Source: Gemmatimonadetes bacterium SCN 70-22
Lineage (GTDB): Bacteria > Gemmatimonadota > Gemmatimonadetes > Gemmatimonadales > Gemmatimonadaceae
NCBI GenBank assembly: GCA_001724275.1
Contig: MEDZ01000002.1
Span: forward strand, 248,001 to 312,000
Length of the DNA stretch: 64,000 nt
Reading direction: 5' to 3'
Shown: positions 33,829-43,711 of the stretch, piece after piece
Position numbering within the stretch: position 1 is the stretch's first letter
Layout: each line of letters starts with the position of its first letter
Notes under the pieces: generated by a model
The model's database searches: none
Told to the model about the DNA's origin: nothing
The model's input: only the letters and a program-made list of their open reading frames with translations
Translations under genes and position numbers: made by a program

Positions 33829-35817
33829 TCAGGTCGGAGAGGCAGCATTCTCGGCGCCTTCCCGTTCGCCCCCTTTCCCCCGATACCAGTACGCCACCCC
33901 CAGCAGAAACACCCCCGCCAGCAGGTATCCCCCCACCCGCCACCCGATCGACAGCGACGACGTCTCGGCCATCGCCTTGACCGCCGCGAAGACCGCCAGC
34001 GCCAACCCCAGCTGCCGCAACATCGGAATCCCTCGCCACCGCCCGAGCCCGATCGCCACCACGCCGCTCATCGCGTAGTACGCCACCAACAGGAACGTCG
34101 ACACGTCGAGTGACACGGTGCGCGACAGCTCGGCGTGGATCCACAAAAAGGTCAGCACCCCGCCCAGGATGCGAACGACCGTCCGCGGCATCGTCGTCAC
34201 GACGCCACCGTCAGCTGCATCAGTGCGCGCCGCGTGCCACGAGAACACAACCCACGCCGAGCAAATGGCGAGCGCCGCCCCCGACGCCGGCGTCAGGAAG
34301 GGATTGGTGATCCAGCGCCCGCGGTCGCCCAGCGCGTCGAACGCCACCGCCGCGCCGATCGCCAGCCAGCCGAGCGCCGCCACGCCGACGCCGCGCAGCA
34401 CCAGGCGCCGCATCACGATCGCCATCGCCGCACCATACACCGCGATCGCCACGGCGAAGGCCACCTCCCGGTTGTCGAACTGAAGGGCGATCGCCACCCC
34501 GCCCATCGCCGCTGCCATGAAGGCGTGCCACTCCCGCGCCCCGTCGCGATTGGCCGCGGCGGCTCCGGCGCTCCCCGCCGCCCACAGCACCGCCAGCGCC
34601 ACGTCCGCGTATGCGGCGCCACGCCCCGCCGTCGCCAGCGCCGCCACCAGAGTCGCCGCCGGCAGCAGCAACGCCGCCACGAGCTGTACCACCCGCTCGG
34701 CGCCCCCGCCGCGCGCCATGAGGAAACCGCTCACGACGATCGTCGCCGCCAGCATGTAGCGCATCGTGCTCACGCTCGGACGCTCGTGGATCGCCAGCAG
34801 GGCAAGCGTCGCCGTGATGAGCGCCACCGTCGCCAATCGCTCTCGCGACGCGCCCCGCACGAAGAGCAGCGCCAGCCACCCCACGGCGATGGCGAACACG
34901 CTCGGCGCCCCAGCGCGCACCCACACCTCCGACTGCGACAGCTTTCCGCTCGCCGCCGCCGCGTAGGCCATCACGCCAAGCCCCAGGACGAACGGCGTCT
35001 TGCTCCACACTCGCGCGCGCATCGCCCGCATCCCCGCTCCCAGCACGATCGCCCCATACAAGAGCAGGAGCACGGGATCGCCGGTCTCCGCCGACGTGAC
35101 GAACGGCGCCAGGAGCGCGCCGCCGAAGCCGACATTGAACAGCGACTGGTCCTCCTCGCGCAGTGCCAGCAGTGCCAACCCAGCCGACGCCGCCGAGGCC
35201 ACGCCTAACGCCGCTGCGTCGGGGACCAGGTGCAAGAGCGGCCCTGCCCCCCAACACACCACATGCATGATGGCCAGCGACAGCGCGAGGAGCACGCTCC
35301 CGAACCGCGGCGAGTCCCCGCGGCGCAGCCGCCACCCCACCGCCGCCACGACCCCGGCCAGAAGGGCGCCGAGGATCACCCGCATCGCCGGCCCGATGAT
35401 TCCGTTCCTGACTGCCCAGCCGATGAAGGCGCCGACCCCCATGAGGATGGTGAACGCAGCCAGAGCGAGCGTCCCGTAGCGGCCGATGAAGGCCTCCATG
35501 TTCGGGCGATCCCAGTGCCGCGACGGGCGCCCACGCGCTGCGCGCGACTCGGCGCTGTCGCTGGCGAAGCCCGACGCCATGCGGCGCAGCTCGTCGCTGA
35601 CGAAGGGCGCCGAGGTACTGGCGACTTGTGCCGAAGTCGCGTCGATTGACGCTGTGGCCAGGGGTGTCGGGGGCTCCGGAGCTCGATGCGCCGTGCCCCC
35701 TGGCTCCACGGCCGATCCTTCCGAGAGCGACCCGACCTCTCGCTTGAGCGACACCAACTCGCGGGTCAGGCGGGCTACCGCTAGCTCCAGGGCATCGAGG
35801 CGCGATGAGTCGGACAT
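33829..35817 (-). CDS. DUF2339 polytopic membrane protein
   Basis: A 662-residue protein. The N-terminal ~35 residues form a short heptad coiled coil (LDALELAVARLTRELVSLKREV), followed by a low-complexity linker. From about residue 105 the RPNMEAFIGRYGTLALAAFTILMGVGAFIGWAV entry leads into about 18-20 tightly spaced transmembrane helices. This matches DUF2339, a family of unknown function in many Gram-negative bacteria. No catalytic motif stands out. It is monocistronic, with 22 bp to the divergent plug-domain gene upstream. Confidence 0.88.
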   Translation of the reverse strand: MSDSSRLDALELAVARLTRELVSLKREVGSLSEGSAVEPGGTAHRAPEPPTPLATASIDATSAQVASTSAPFVSDELRRMASGFASDSAESRAARGRPSRHWDRPNMEAFIGRYGTLALAAFTILMGVGAFIGWAVRNGIIGPAMRVILGALLAGVVAAVGWRLRRGDSPRFGSVLLALSLAIMHVVCWGAGPLLHLVPDAAALGVASAASAGLALLALREEDQSLFNVGFGGALLAPFVTSAETGDPVLLLLYGAIVLGAGMRAMRARVWSKTPFVLGLGVMAYAAAASGKLSQSEVWVRAGAPSVFAIAVGWLALLFVRGASRERLATVALITATLALLAIHERPSVSTMRYMLAATIVVSGFLMARGGGAERVVQLVAALLLPAATLVAALATAGRGAAYADVALAVLWAAGSAGAAAANRDGAREWHAFMAAAMGGVAIALQFDNREVAFAVAIAVYGAAMAIVMRRLVLRGVGVAALGWLAIGAAVAFDALGDRGRWITNPFLTPASGAALAICSAWVVFSWHAARTDAADGGVVTTMPRTVVRILGGVLTFLWIHAELSRTVSLDVSTFLLVAYYAMSGVVAIGLGRWRGIPMLRQLGLALAVFAAVKAMAETSSLSIGWRVGGYLLAGVFLLGVAYWYRGKGGEREGAENAASPT

Positions 35818-35839
35818 GTTGGCGGGAGGAGGGTTGCCG

Positions 35840-36688
35840 ATGATCTACACTCGACGGGCGCAATTGCCAGTTCCCCGCATCCGGGCGGGCGTGCGACGGC
35901 GGCTGTTCGCGGCGATGCGAGGGGCGATCAGGCTGGTAGTCGCTGGCGCCTGTTTCGTGCCGAGCGCCGCCGCACAGCAGTCACCATCACGCACCATCGA
36001 GGTCTTCGTGCGTGACAGCGCCACGCGACTCGCCATCGCCGGGGCGCGCGTTCGTGCCACGCGCGACACGTCGCGATCGACCGTGTCCGACAGCACCGGC
36101 CGTGCGCGCCTCACGATCCCCATGCGCCTCGCCGACACCGTCATCGTCACTCGGCGCGGCTATCGGCGCTACGATCGCCCGCTCGCCAACGATGGCGAAG
36201 AGTTCCTCTCCTTCGACGTGAGTCTCGCCCGCACACCACAGGAACTCGCCGAGCTGCGTGTCGAGGAACGGAACAGTGCCGGCGCTCCAGAAGGGCGCCT
36301 CGCCGACTTCGAACGACGTCGCACCGCCGGAACGTTCGGGAAGTTCCTCACTGAAGCCGACATCGACCGGCGCCGCCCCGTCCGCGTGACCGACCTCTTT
36401 CGTGGCCTGGCCGGCGTGCGCGTCATCGACAGCGGCTACGTGCGCCTCGTCGTCTCCAACCGCGGCCCCAACCCATCGCTCGTCTCCAAGTCGGCCGCCG
36501 GCAGCGCCTGCGTCCTCCGCATCATGGTCGATGGCGTGCTGCGAGGCGGCGGCTTCTCCCTCGACGAACTCGACCCCAAGGAGCTCCACGGCATCGAGAT
36601 CTACGTCGGCCCCGGCTCCATCCCCCCGTCGTTCACCAGCATGCAGCGAGACGCCTGGTGCGGCCTGATCGCCGTGTGGAGTGGGTAG
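35840..36688 (+). CDS. secreted carboxypeptidase-regulatory plus TonB-plug protein lacking a barrel
   Basis: A 282-residue exported protein. The start ATG 35840 follows a strong GGAGGAGGG. The signal peptide ends in AAA|QQ. Residues about 45-120 form a carboxypeptidase-regulatory-like beta domain (IEVFVRDSATRLAIAGARV). About 150-280 form a TonB-receptor plug domain (VTDLFRGLAGVRVIDSGYVRL, LRIMVDGVLRGGGFSLDEL). It then stops; the ~600-residue beta barrel of a receptor is absent. There is no sign of frameshift: the next gene lies on the opposite strand after a terminator. Such barrel-less plugs recur in some phyla and may act as adaptors, but the function is unknown. Confidence 0.85.
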   Translation: MIYTRRAQLPVPRIRAGVRRRLFAAMRGAIRLVVAGACFVPSAAAQQSPSRTIEVFVRDSATRLAIAGARVRATRDTSRSTVSDSTGRARLTIPMRLADTVIVTRRGYRRYDRPLANDGEEFLSFDVSLARTPQELAELRVEERNSAGAPEGRLADFERRRTAGTFGKFLTEADIDRRRPVRVTDLFRGLAGVRVIDSGYVRLVVSNRGPNPSLVSKSAAGSACVLRIMVDGVLRGGGFSLDELDPKELHGIEIYVGPGSIPPSFTSMQRDAWCGLIAVWSG

Positions 36689-36743
36689 AGCCCGGACAGA
36701 CGCGCAGCAGGAGGAGATGTGAAAGCTCGCCATGCGCGCAAAC

Positions 36744-36778
36744 GACGACGCCGAGCGGCCTAGCCGCTCGGCGTCGTC
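36744..36778. terminator. bidirectional terminator between plug protein and ahcY
   Basis: A perfect 16-bp stem (GACGACGCCGAGCGGC and complement) with a 3-base loop lies between two converging stop codons (36688 and 36816). There is no long T-run on either side. Confidence 0.75.
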
Positions 36779-36807
36779 ACCCCCGTCTCCCGTCCCCCGT
36801 CTCCCGT
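36779..36807. repeat. GTCTCCC-type repeat downstream of ahcY
   Basis: Imperfect GTCTCCC units (with one GTCCCCC) lie between the terminator and the ahcY stop. This is the only copy of the repeat in the window that is not immediately upstream of a start codon. Confidence 0.8.
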
Positions 36808-36815
36808 CAGCGCTT

Positions 36816-38297
<1,482 letters not shown>

Positions 38298-38325
38298 GGG
38301 ATCTCCAGATAGGGGCAGAGGACGA

Positions 38326-38349
38326 GAAGACGAGAAGACGAGAAGACGA
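38326..38349 (-). repeat. TCGTCTTC tandem repeat upstream of ahcY
   Basis: Three perfect units (GAAGACGA on the plus strand) lie 29 bp before the ahcY start. On the coding strand they read TCGTCTTC, the same unit and orientation as upstream of cphA. Confidence 0.92.
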
Positions 38350-38353
38350 GTGC

Positions 38354-39301
38354 CTATGCGACGGGCTTGCGGGCGGTTGCGGCGAAGAGCGCGGGGCCGC
38401 GGGCCGATTCATCCGGCGGGAGCGGGGTGATGCGGATAGCAGTGAAGCCGGCGGCAGCGAGCCACTGTGTCAGCTGCGACTCGGGAAAGCCGCGCCAGGC
38501 ATGCCCCATGCGCTGCTGCAGGTCGTCGCGGTCGTGCGGCATCATGTCGATCACCGCCAGCCGCCCCCCGTCGCGCAGCGCGCGATGCGACTCGGCGATC
38601 GCCCGCGCCGGGTTGGCCACGTAGTGCAGCGCCAGCGAGAAGGTCGCCAGGTCGAGCGACGCCGTGGCGACCGGGAGCTGCTCCAGCTCGCCCAGGCGCA
38701 GGTCGACGTTAGGCATCGTCCGCGTCCGCTCCCGCGCCGCCGCCAGCATCTCCTCCGATGCGTCCACCGCCACCACCCGCGCCACGTGCGGGGCCAGGAG
38801 TGCCGCCAGGTGCCCGGTCCCGCACCCCAGGTCCCCCACCACCGCCGCCGGGTCGAGGAGCGCGAGCGCCAGGTGCAAGTCGAGCCTGGACCCGAACAGC
38901 TCCGCCCGCACCGACTCCCACTCCCCCGCCACCGAGGCGAAGAACTCCCGGGACCGCGACCGCCGCGCCACCAGCACCGCCTCCTCGCGCAGCCGGTCCT
39001 GCTCCGCCATCGGGGTCTCCAGCACACTCTCCCGCACCACCGCCCACAACCGCTCCCCCCACTCGTCCAGCGTCGGCGACATCCTATAGAAGCGGCTCGT
39101 CCCCTCCGACCGGCTCTCCACCCACCGCTCGTCCCCCAGCACCTTGAGGTGACGCGACACGGTGGACTGCGGAAGTTGAAGCACCGCACAGAGTTCCCCG
39201 ACCGTTATCTCGTGGCGCTCCAGCACGAGCAAGAGCCGGCTCCGGGTGGAGTCGGCCAGCGTGCTGAGATGGTCGAGCGTGACGGGGGACGCCATATTCA
39301 T
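38354..39301 (-). CDS. ArsR-family regulator fused to a SAM methyltransferase domain
   Basis: A 315-residue two-domain protein. The N-terminal winged helix (about residues 8-80) has [14 protein letters not shown] and the recognition helix [14 protein letters not shown]. The C-terminal class-I methyltransferase has [18 protein letters not shown] followed by [15 protein letters not shown] and an acidic motif II. This architecture, next to ahcY, recalls SahR, the S-adenosylhomocysteine-responsive ArsR regulator of methionine-cycle genes; SAH/SAM sensing by the C-terminal domain is inferred. ATG 39301 is used (39295 is also possible) because a perfect inverted repeat covers this point, as expected for autorepression. 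Confidence 0.87.
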   Translation of the reverse strand: MNMASPVTLDHLSTLADSTRSRLLLVLERHEITVGELCAVLQLPQSTVSRHLKVLGDERWVESRSEGTSRFYRMSPTLDEWGERLWAVVRESVLETPMAEQDRLREEAVLVARRSRSREFFASVAGEWESVRAELFGSRLDLHLALALLDPAAVVGDLGCGTGHLAALLAPHVARVVAVDASEEMLAAARERTRTMPNVDLRLGELEQLPVATASLDLATFSLALHYVANPARAIAESHRALRDGGRLAVIDMMPHDRDDLQQRMGHAWRGFPESQLTQWLAAAGFTAIRITPLPPDESARGPALFAATARKPVA

Positions 39302-39318
39302 CCGTAGAACCGGATGAA
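39297..39318. promoter_or_regulatory. inverted repeat, candidate ArsR-type operator
   Basis: TTCATCCG, a 6-base spacer, and CGGATGAA form a perfect 8-bp inverted repeat over the start codon of the ArsR/methyltransferase gene. ArsR-family regulators commonly bind such sites near their own promoters. No second copy was found before ahcY. Confidence 0.55.
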
Positions 39319-39509
39319 AGGTTGTTGCATCTCCCCCCTCCGTCAACCCCCTCCGTCAACCCCTCCGCCGCCCCACCAGGCTCGTTTCACGCCCCCATTT
39401 CAGGAGAATGCCCTCTTTCTGCATCCCGCGTCACCGAGGAGACTGGATGCGGTCGCGATTCTCCGGCACTCTTGCCTCCCATCGATCCACCCGATCCCAA
39501 GAGCACATC

Positions 39510-39839
39510 ATGACGGGAACCTTTGAGCTCAAGCAGGCCGGCGACGGCCGCTATCTCTTCAACCTCAAGGCCGGCAACGGTCAGGTCATCCTCACCAGCC
39601 AGATGTACGCCTCGCGGCAGGGAGCGGTCGAGGGGGTGGATTCGGTGCGACGCCATGCCGCCAATGACGCCAGCTACGAACGCCGGACTGCCAAGGATGG
39701 CGCACCGTACTTCGTCCTCGTCGCCTCCAACAAGCAGGAGATCGGCCGCAGCGAGATGTATTCGGGAACGGCCGCAATGGAGAACGGAATCGCGTCGGTG
39801 AAGAAAAACGCCCCGGACGCGACCATCTCCGACGCCTGA
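39510..39839 (+). CDS. YegP-family protein (two DUF1508 repeats)
   Basis: A 109-residue soluble protein with two copies of the DUF1508 fold: TGTFELKQAGDGRYLFNLKA with GQVILTSQMYASRQGAVEGV, then GAPYFVLVASNKQEIGRSEMY with MENGIASVKKNAP. The family (E. coli YegP) has no firm function and is often induced by stress. The start ATG 39510 gives the standard N terminus. About 190 bp of mostly featureless C-rich sequence separates it from the divergent regulator. Confidence 0.92.
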   Translation: MTGTFELKQAGDGRYLFNLKAGNGQVILTSQMYASRQGAVEGVDSVRRHAANDASYERRTAKDGAPYFVLVASNKQEIGRSEMYSGTAAMENGIASVKKNAPDATISDA

Positions 39840-39906
39840 CCCCTGGCGGGGCGAGACGTTCCTCACCACCCCGGCGTGCGTAGCCATGAGGGCCGCGAAG
39901 CGGCCC

Positions 39907-40182
39907 TCATGCGCCTTGGCCGGGATCGCCCTCGTCCGTTTCCGTTTCCGCGACCGACTGGCTCAGCACGTACCGCGCCCGCTCCACGTACGGCAGCGGC
40001 ACCTCCACGAAGAACCCGCGCGCCGTCGCCCCCTGGAAACCGGGGCCGAAGATCCCGGTCAGGTCGTTTCCGCTCACCCGTACCGGGATCCCCTCGGCGT
40101 CGAGCCGGGCCGCCGCGAGGTCGGCCTCCCACCCTGCCCCGTAGTTCGCGACGCGAACCCAGGCATGCCGCTCGACCCTCAC
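39907..40182 (-). CDS. DUF2007-like small protein
   Basis: A 91-residue cytoplasmic protein. The opening WVRVANYGAGWEADLAAARLDAEGIPVRV and the closing FFVEVPLPYVERARYVLSQ fit DUF2007, often labelled putative signal-transducing protein, in which a short alpha/beta fold compares with PII-like proteins. GTG 40182 is chosen because it forms a 4-base GTGA overlap with the upstream gene's stop. Coupling to a secreted protein of unknown function is unexpected for a cytoplasmic protein. Confidence 0.75.
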   Translation of the reverse strand: MRVERHAWVRVANYGAGWEADLAAARLDAEGIPVRVSGNDLTGIFGPGFQGATARGFFVEVPLPYVERARYVLSQSVAETETDEGDPGQGA

Positions 40183-40781
40183 ATCGACGGGGTGAACATG
40201 ATGTGCGCCTTGGGCGTCCCCGGGAACATGATCCACGGCTGGTTCCCGTTCGGCTTCGTCGACAGCCCGGTGTTCTCGGCCGTGGCGTAGGGGATGTACA
40301 CCACGTACAGGTGCCGGGCGCCGGGTGCCGTCCCCGTCTTCGGGTCGAAGTCGCCGTCGGTCAGCGAGTACAGCGCGGCGGGAAACGTCGGTACCGCGAG
40401 CTTCCCCGCCCGCACATCGCGAAAGCGGATCGTGTCGACTTCGGCGGCACTCGTGATCCCCTGCGCGCGGAGCTCGCGCCCGCGTGCCATGAACGGCTCC
40501 ATCGACTCGTGGTAGCACGCCACGTGGAAGCGCGGCGCCTTGGGGTCGCGGGCCAGGCACACCATCCCCTTCCCCTCGCGCAGCGTGGTGAGCTTGCCAT
40601 CGGTGCCGTAGCCCAGCACGCGTGCCGAGGCGCGGTACTCCGGCGGGAGGGGGAGGACGGCGGCGGCGATCTGTTGATCCCTCGGGGCGATCTTCCCCTG
40701 GGCGTGGGCCGCCTGCGGGACGGACAGGGCGGCGCCGACGGCGACCACGGCCGTCAGCAGGTGCAATGCGCGAACGTGCAT
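40179..40781 (-). CDS. secreted protein of unknown function
   Basis: A 200-residue exported protein. The signal peptide ends in AHA|QG. ATG 40781 is preferred over 40790 because GGAG lies about 9 bases before it. The mature part has mixed alpha/beta character, one Cys in KGMVCLARDP and another in FHVACYHES. Conserved-looking segments include RDQQIAAAVLPLPPEYRASARVLGY and QPWIMFPGTPKAHIMF. I do not recognise the family. The segments suggest a ligand-binding or lipase-like surface, but this is not assignable. Confidence 0.8.
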   Translation of the reverse strand: MHVRALHLLTAVVAVGAALSVPQAAHAQGKIAPRDQQIAAAVLPLPPEYRASARVLGYGTDGKLTTLREGKGMVCLARDPKAPRFHVACYHESMEPFMARGRELRAQGITSAAEVDTIRFRDVRAGKLAVPTFPAALYSLTDGDFDPKTGTAPGARHLYVVYIPYATAENTGLSTKPNGNQPWIMFPGTPKAHIMFTPSM

Positions 40782-40822
40782 CTGGAGCATCTCCGGGGTG
40801 GTGGAAGGACCCGATCGAGCGC

Positions 40823-42175
40823 CTAACGTAAAGCCGCCAACCCCGCCCCCAGCCGCGGGAGCGCCCCGGCGATGTCCTCCAGGCTCACCGCCCCCACCGA
40901 GAGGCGGCACCACCCGGTTTCCCCCTCGGCGCCGAAGGCGTGGAAGGGGACCACCGCCAGCCCCGACTCGCGCAACAGCCAGGCGCGGATGTCCTCGCTG
41001 GTGCGCAGCACCTCGCCCTGTGGCGTCCGCTTGCCGTAGAGGTCGAAGCGCGCGCTCAGGTAGATCGCCCCCTGCGGGGCGATCGCGTCCACGGGATGCC
41101 CCGCCCCCTTGAAGGCGGCGATCCCGTCGTACAGCGCATCGAGCCGCGCGCGCACGCCGGCCAGGAGCTGCGACCGGTAGTCGGCAATGGCATCCTCGTT
41201 GAGCAGGAGGGCGGCGGTCGCCACCTGCTCGGCGCGCGGCGCCCACGTCCCCACGTGGCTGAGGAAGTTGTTCATCCCCTCGACCACGTCGGTCGGCCCC
41301 AGCACCCACCCCACCCGTACCCCGGTGGCGGCGAACGCCTTGGAGATCCCGTCCACCAGCACCGTGTAGCGCGCCATCTCGGGACGCAGCGACACCGGGT
41401 CCACGTGCTGCACGTCGCCGAACGTCAGCTGCCAGTACACCTGGTCGTACATGACGTACAGCGGACGCTCCGCCCTGCCGCGGCGCGCGTTCTCCTCCAG
41501 CACGAGGTCGCAGATGGCGCCTAACGACTCGGCGGTGAAGGCCGTCCCGCACGGGTTGAGCGGCGAGTTGAGCGCCAGCATCCGCGCCCCGCGCAGGTGC
41601 GGCGCCAGCGTCTCCGCCGACGGCATGAACGACTCGTCGGGCGTCGTCATCACCGGGTCGGCCACCGCCCCCACCATGTGGCAGTAGTAGTTGTTGTTCC
41701 AGCTCGGCGCCGGGTAGACCACCCGGTCCCCCGGGTCGACCAGCGTGCAGTAGGTCCCGTACACCCCGGGGCGCGACCCCGACGTCACCAGGACCGACTC
41801 CACCGGGTACCGCAGCCCTAACGAGCGCTCGTAGTAGGCCAGGATCGCGTCGCGAAGCGCGGGAATCCCCGTCCCGGGGGGATAGTTGGTCTCGCCACGC
41901 GCCAGCGCCTGCGCAATCCCCTGCTCCAGCGCCGCCGGGATCCGGAACTGCCGCGGGTCGAAATCGCCCACGGTGAGGTTGCAGACCTTCTCGCCCGCTG
42001 CCACGCGCTGGCGGATCTCGCCGGCGATCTTCAGGATCGCCGACCCCTCGAGCGTCCCGACGGGGGTGGAAATGCGACCCGGTGTCTGGGGACCGCGGAC
42101 CAGCGCGGTCACGTCGTTCACATCGGCAGCGTGCGTCATGGTGCCCTCGGCAATTACGGTCAGCGTGGCGTTCAT
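40823..42175 (-). CDS. PLP-dependent aminotransferase class I/II
   Basis: A fold-type I aminotransferase of 450 residues. NLTVGDFDPRQFRIP, ETNYPPGTGIPALRDA, the Asn in LNSPLNPCGTAF, MYDQVYW and the PLP lysine in VDGISKAFAATGVRVGW place it with aspartate/alanine-type enzymes. Substrate specificity cannot be assigned from motifs alone. There is a 20-residue N-terminal extension; ATG 42175 is used, but the in-frame ATG at 42139 (MTHAAD) is an alternative. TTA CGT TAG at its end carries one CGTTAGG heptamer. It is divergent from a small secreted protein. Confidence 0.9.
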   Translation of the reverse strand: MNATLTVIAEGTMTHAADVNDVTALVRGPQTPGRISTPVGTLEGSAILKIAGEIRQRVAAGEKVCNLTVGDFDPRQFRIPAALEQGIAQALARGETNYPPGTGIPALRDAILAYYERSLGLRYPVESVLVTSGSRPGVYGTYCTLVDPGDRVVYPAPSWNNNYYCHMVGAVADPVMTTPDESFMPSAETLAPHLRGARMLALNSPLNPCGTAFTAESLGAICDLVLEENARRGRAERPLYVMYDQVYWQLTFGDVQHVDPVSLRPEMARYTVLVDGISKAFAATGVRVGWVLGPTDVVEGMNNFLSHVGTWAPRAEQVATAALLLNEDAIADYRSQLLAGVRARLDALYDGIAAFKGAGHPVDAIAPQGAIYLSARFDLYGKRTPQGEVLRTSEDIRAWLLRESGLAVVPFHAFGAEGETGWCRLSVGAVSLEDIAGALPRLGAGLAALR

Positions 42176-42332
42176 CCCAACTTACCCCGGGGAGGGGGGG
42201 CCCTCCAACCGCTCCCGGCGGAACCGTGGCATTGGGCGTGCAACGGTCGTCATACCCTCGCCATCCCCGCTGGGCGCCGTTCTCGACAGGGGCCCGTCCG
42301 CAGTCCGGAGGGGCACGGGGGCGCGTCCTGGG

Positions 42333-42338
42333 TATACT
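42333..42338 (+). promoter_or_regulatory. possible -10 box of the secreted glycine-zipper protein gene
   Basis: TATACT stands out in a GC-rich 214-bp divergent gap. The corresponding -35 position is weak (GGGGCA). It would give a leader of about 45 nt. Confidence 0.3.
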
Positions 42339-42389
42339 TAGTCCCGCAACACCCTTCCGCTCTTCACCTTGCGCTCCGACGGAGCACCC

Positions 42390-42962
42390 GTGCGCCCTCT
42401 CGCCCTCGTCTCGGTCACCTCGCTGCTGGCGCTGCTGGCCCTCCCTTCCCAGGCGCAGCAGCCCCGTCCCTCCACCTCCCGTCCGTCGACCGGGCTCCCG
42501 ATCGTCCCTGGGGCGCGGGTGCGGATCTCGGCCTCCACCCTCGTCTCCCCCCTCCTGGCCAACTACCTGGAGATGAAGGGAGACACCGCCGTCTTCATCG
42601 AGGCCGCCGCCGGGCGCGGGATCTGGACCTTCACCCTCGACCAGATCACCAGGATCGAGCAGAGCCAGGGCGAAAAGCGCTTCAACAAGGCGCCCATGCT
42701 GAAGGGGGGACTCATCGGCATCCCGGCTGGCGCCCTGCTCTTCTGGGGCGCGACGGGGATCTTCAACCCCTCGGACTCCACCAGGCAATACAACCGCGGC
42801 GGCACCGCCGCCGCCGGCGCCCTCGTGGGCGGGGTGGTGGGGGTCCTCGTGGGCTCGCGCTTCAAGGCCGAGCACTGGATGCCGCTCCCACTCCCCAACC
42901 GGATCTCGTTCCTCCCCTCCCGGCGCGGAGGGATGGATATCGGCCTCGGCTTCACCTTCTAG
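42390..42962 (+). CDS. secreted protein with a glycine-zipper segment
   Basis: A 190-residue exported protein. GTG 42390 is preferred to an earlier TTG because GGAG lies 5 bases before it and it starts a clean signal peptide ending in SQA|QQ. The body has a short beta region (ARVRISAST, AVFIEAAAGRGIWTFTLDQITRIE), then two hydrophobic stretches. The second, GAAAGALVGGVVGVLVGS-like, is a glycine zipper that could insert into or oligomerise at a membrane. The family is unknown; it may be a general envelope protein. Confidence 0.78.
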   Translation: MRPLALVSVTSLLALLALPSQAQQPRPSTSRPSTGLPIVPGARVRISASTLVSPLLANYLEMKGDTAVFIEAAAGRGIWTFTLDQITRIEQSQGEKRFNKAPMLKGGLIGIPAGALLFWGATGIFNPSDSTRQYNRGGTAAAGALVGGVVGVLVGSRFKAEHWMPLPLPNRISFLPSRRGGMDIGLGFTF

Positions 42963-42985
42963 GCAGCCGCCCGCCCCCGCCGCGC

Positions 42986-43711
42986 CTAACGATCGGCCGG
43001 GGCCAGGTCCGCGGATCGGGTGAGCGTGGCCCCCCGGCTCGCCCAGAGGTCGAAGGTGTCGGCGGGGCCGAGGAGGCCGAGCGACCACGTGGCGTCCTGC
43101 ACCACCGCCACCACCGCCTCGCGGTCCAGCAGGCCGTCCACCGCCATCTTGACGCAGACGTCGGTGGCCACGCCGCAGACGAAGAATTCGGGCGCGCCAC
43201 CTAACGCGTCACGCAGCGCGGCGACGAACGCATCGGCCCCGGCGTTCCCCTCGAACACCGAGAACTCGTGCTTCTGCACGAAGACGGCGCGCCGCTCGGC
43301 GAGGGCGCGCCGCGCCACCTCGCGCGCGTGCGCCTCGCTGGCATCCCGCGGAAGGACGTGCACGTCCCGGCCCGGGTCGACCTCGGCAATCAGGCTGGCG
43401 CCGCGCGCCTCCTCGGGGTCCTCCGACATCCCCATGCAGTGCGGGTGATACGTCCCCTTCGTCGGGTCGGGGGCAACGGTGTCGATCTCGCGGTCGCCAT
43501 AGGCGTGCCAGTCGCCCGTGTACACGACCACGTCGCACGCCGCGCGCATCCACTCCACCGTGCGCACGATCGCGGGGGTCGCCTGCACGGCCCCGGCATC
43601 GCTCGCGTCGAAGAGGTTGCGCACGTACAACCGCCCCTCGGGGCGCATGAAATCGTGCTGGACATCCACCACCCACCCGATGCGGGGGCGGCGCAAGGAA
43701 GGCGTCGTCAT
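42986..43711 (-). CDS. nicotinamidase-like cysteine hydrolase (isochorismatase fold)
   Basis: A 241-residue hydrolase. The catalytic triad of the family is visible: Asp in VVDVQHDF, Lys in VQKHEFSVF and Cys in GVATDVCVK, with metal ligands near DWHAYGDREI. It would convert nicotinamide to nicotinate plus ammonia. Its start overlaps the stop of the nicotinate phosphoribosyltransferase gene upstream by ATGA (43708-43711), and that neighbour turns the product into nicotinate mononucleotide, which supports the nicotinamidase assignment over other isochorismatase-fold hydrolases. Confidence 0.88.
   Translation of the reverse strand: MTTPSLRRPRIGWVVDVQHDFMRPEGRLYVRNLFDASDAGAVQATPAIVRTVEWMRAACDVVVYTGDWHAYGDREIDTVAPDPTKGTYHPHCMGMSEDPEEARGASLIAEVDPGRDVHVLPRDASEAHAREVARRALAERRAVFVQKHEFSVFEGNAGADAFVAALRDALGGAPEFFVCGVATDVCVKMAVDGLLDREAVVAVVQDATWSLGLLGPADTFDLWASRGATLTRSADLAPADR

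Noticed and set aside
36744-36778. Inverted repeat as an insertion-sequence end
   Set aside because: It is a single compact hairpin between converging stops with no transposase or target duplication; a terminator explains it.
38298-38353. SAH riboswitch before ahcY
   Set aside because: The 56-bp gap is filled mostly by the TCGTCTTC repeat and shows no conserved aptamer core.
40179-43088. A 969-codon minus-strand frame spanning several genes
   Set aside because: Only its last ~200 codons form a credible protein (the secreted unknown). The rest is a shadow of the aminotransferase and neighbours.
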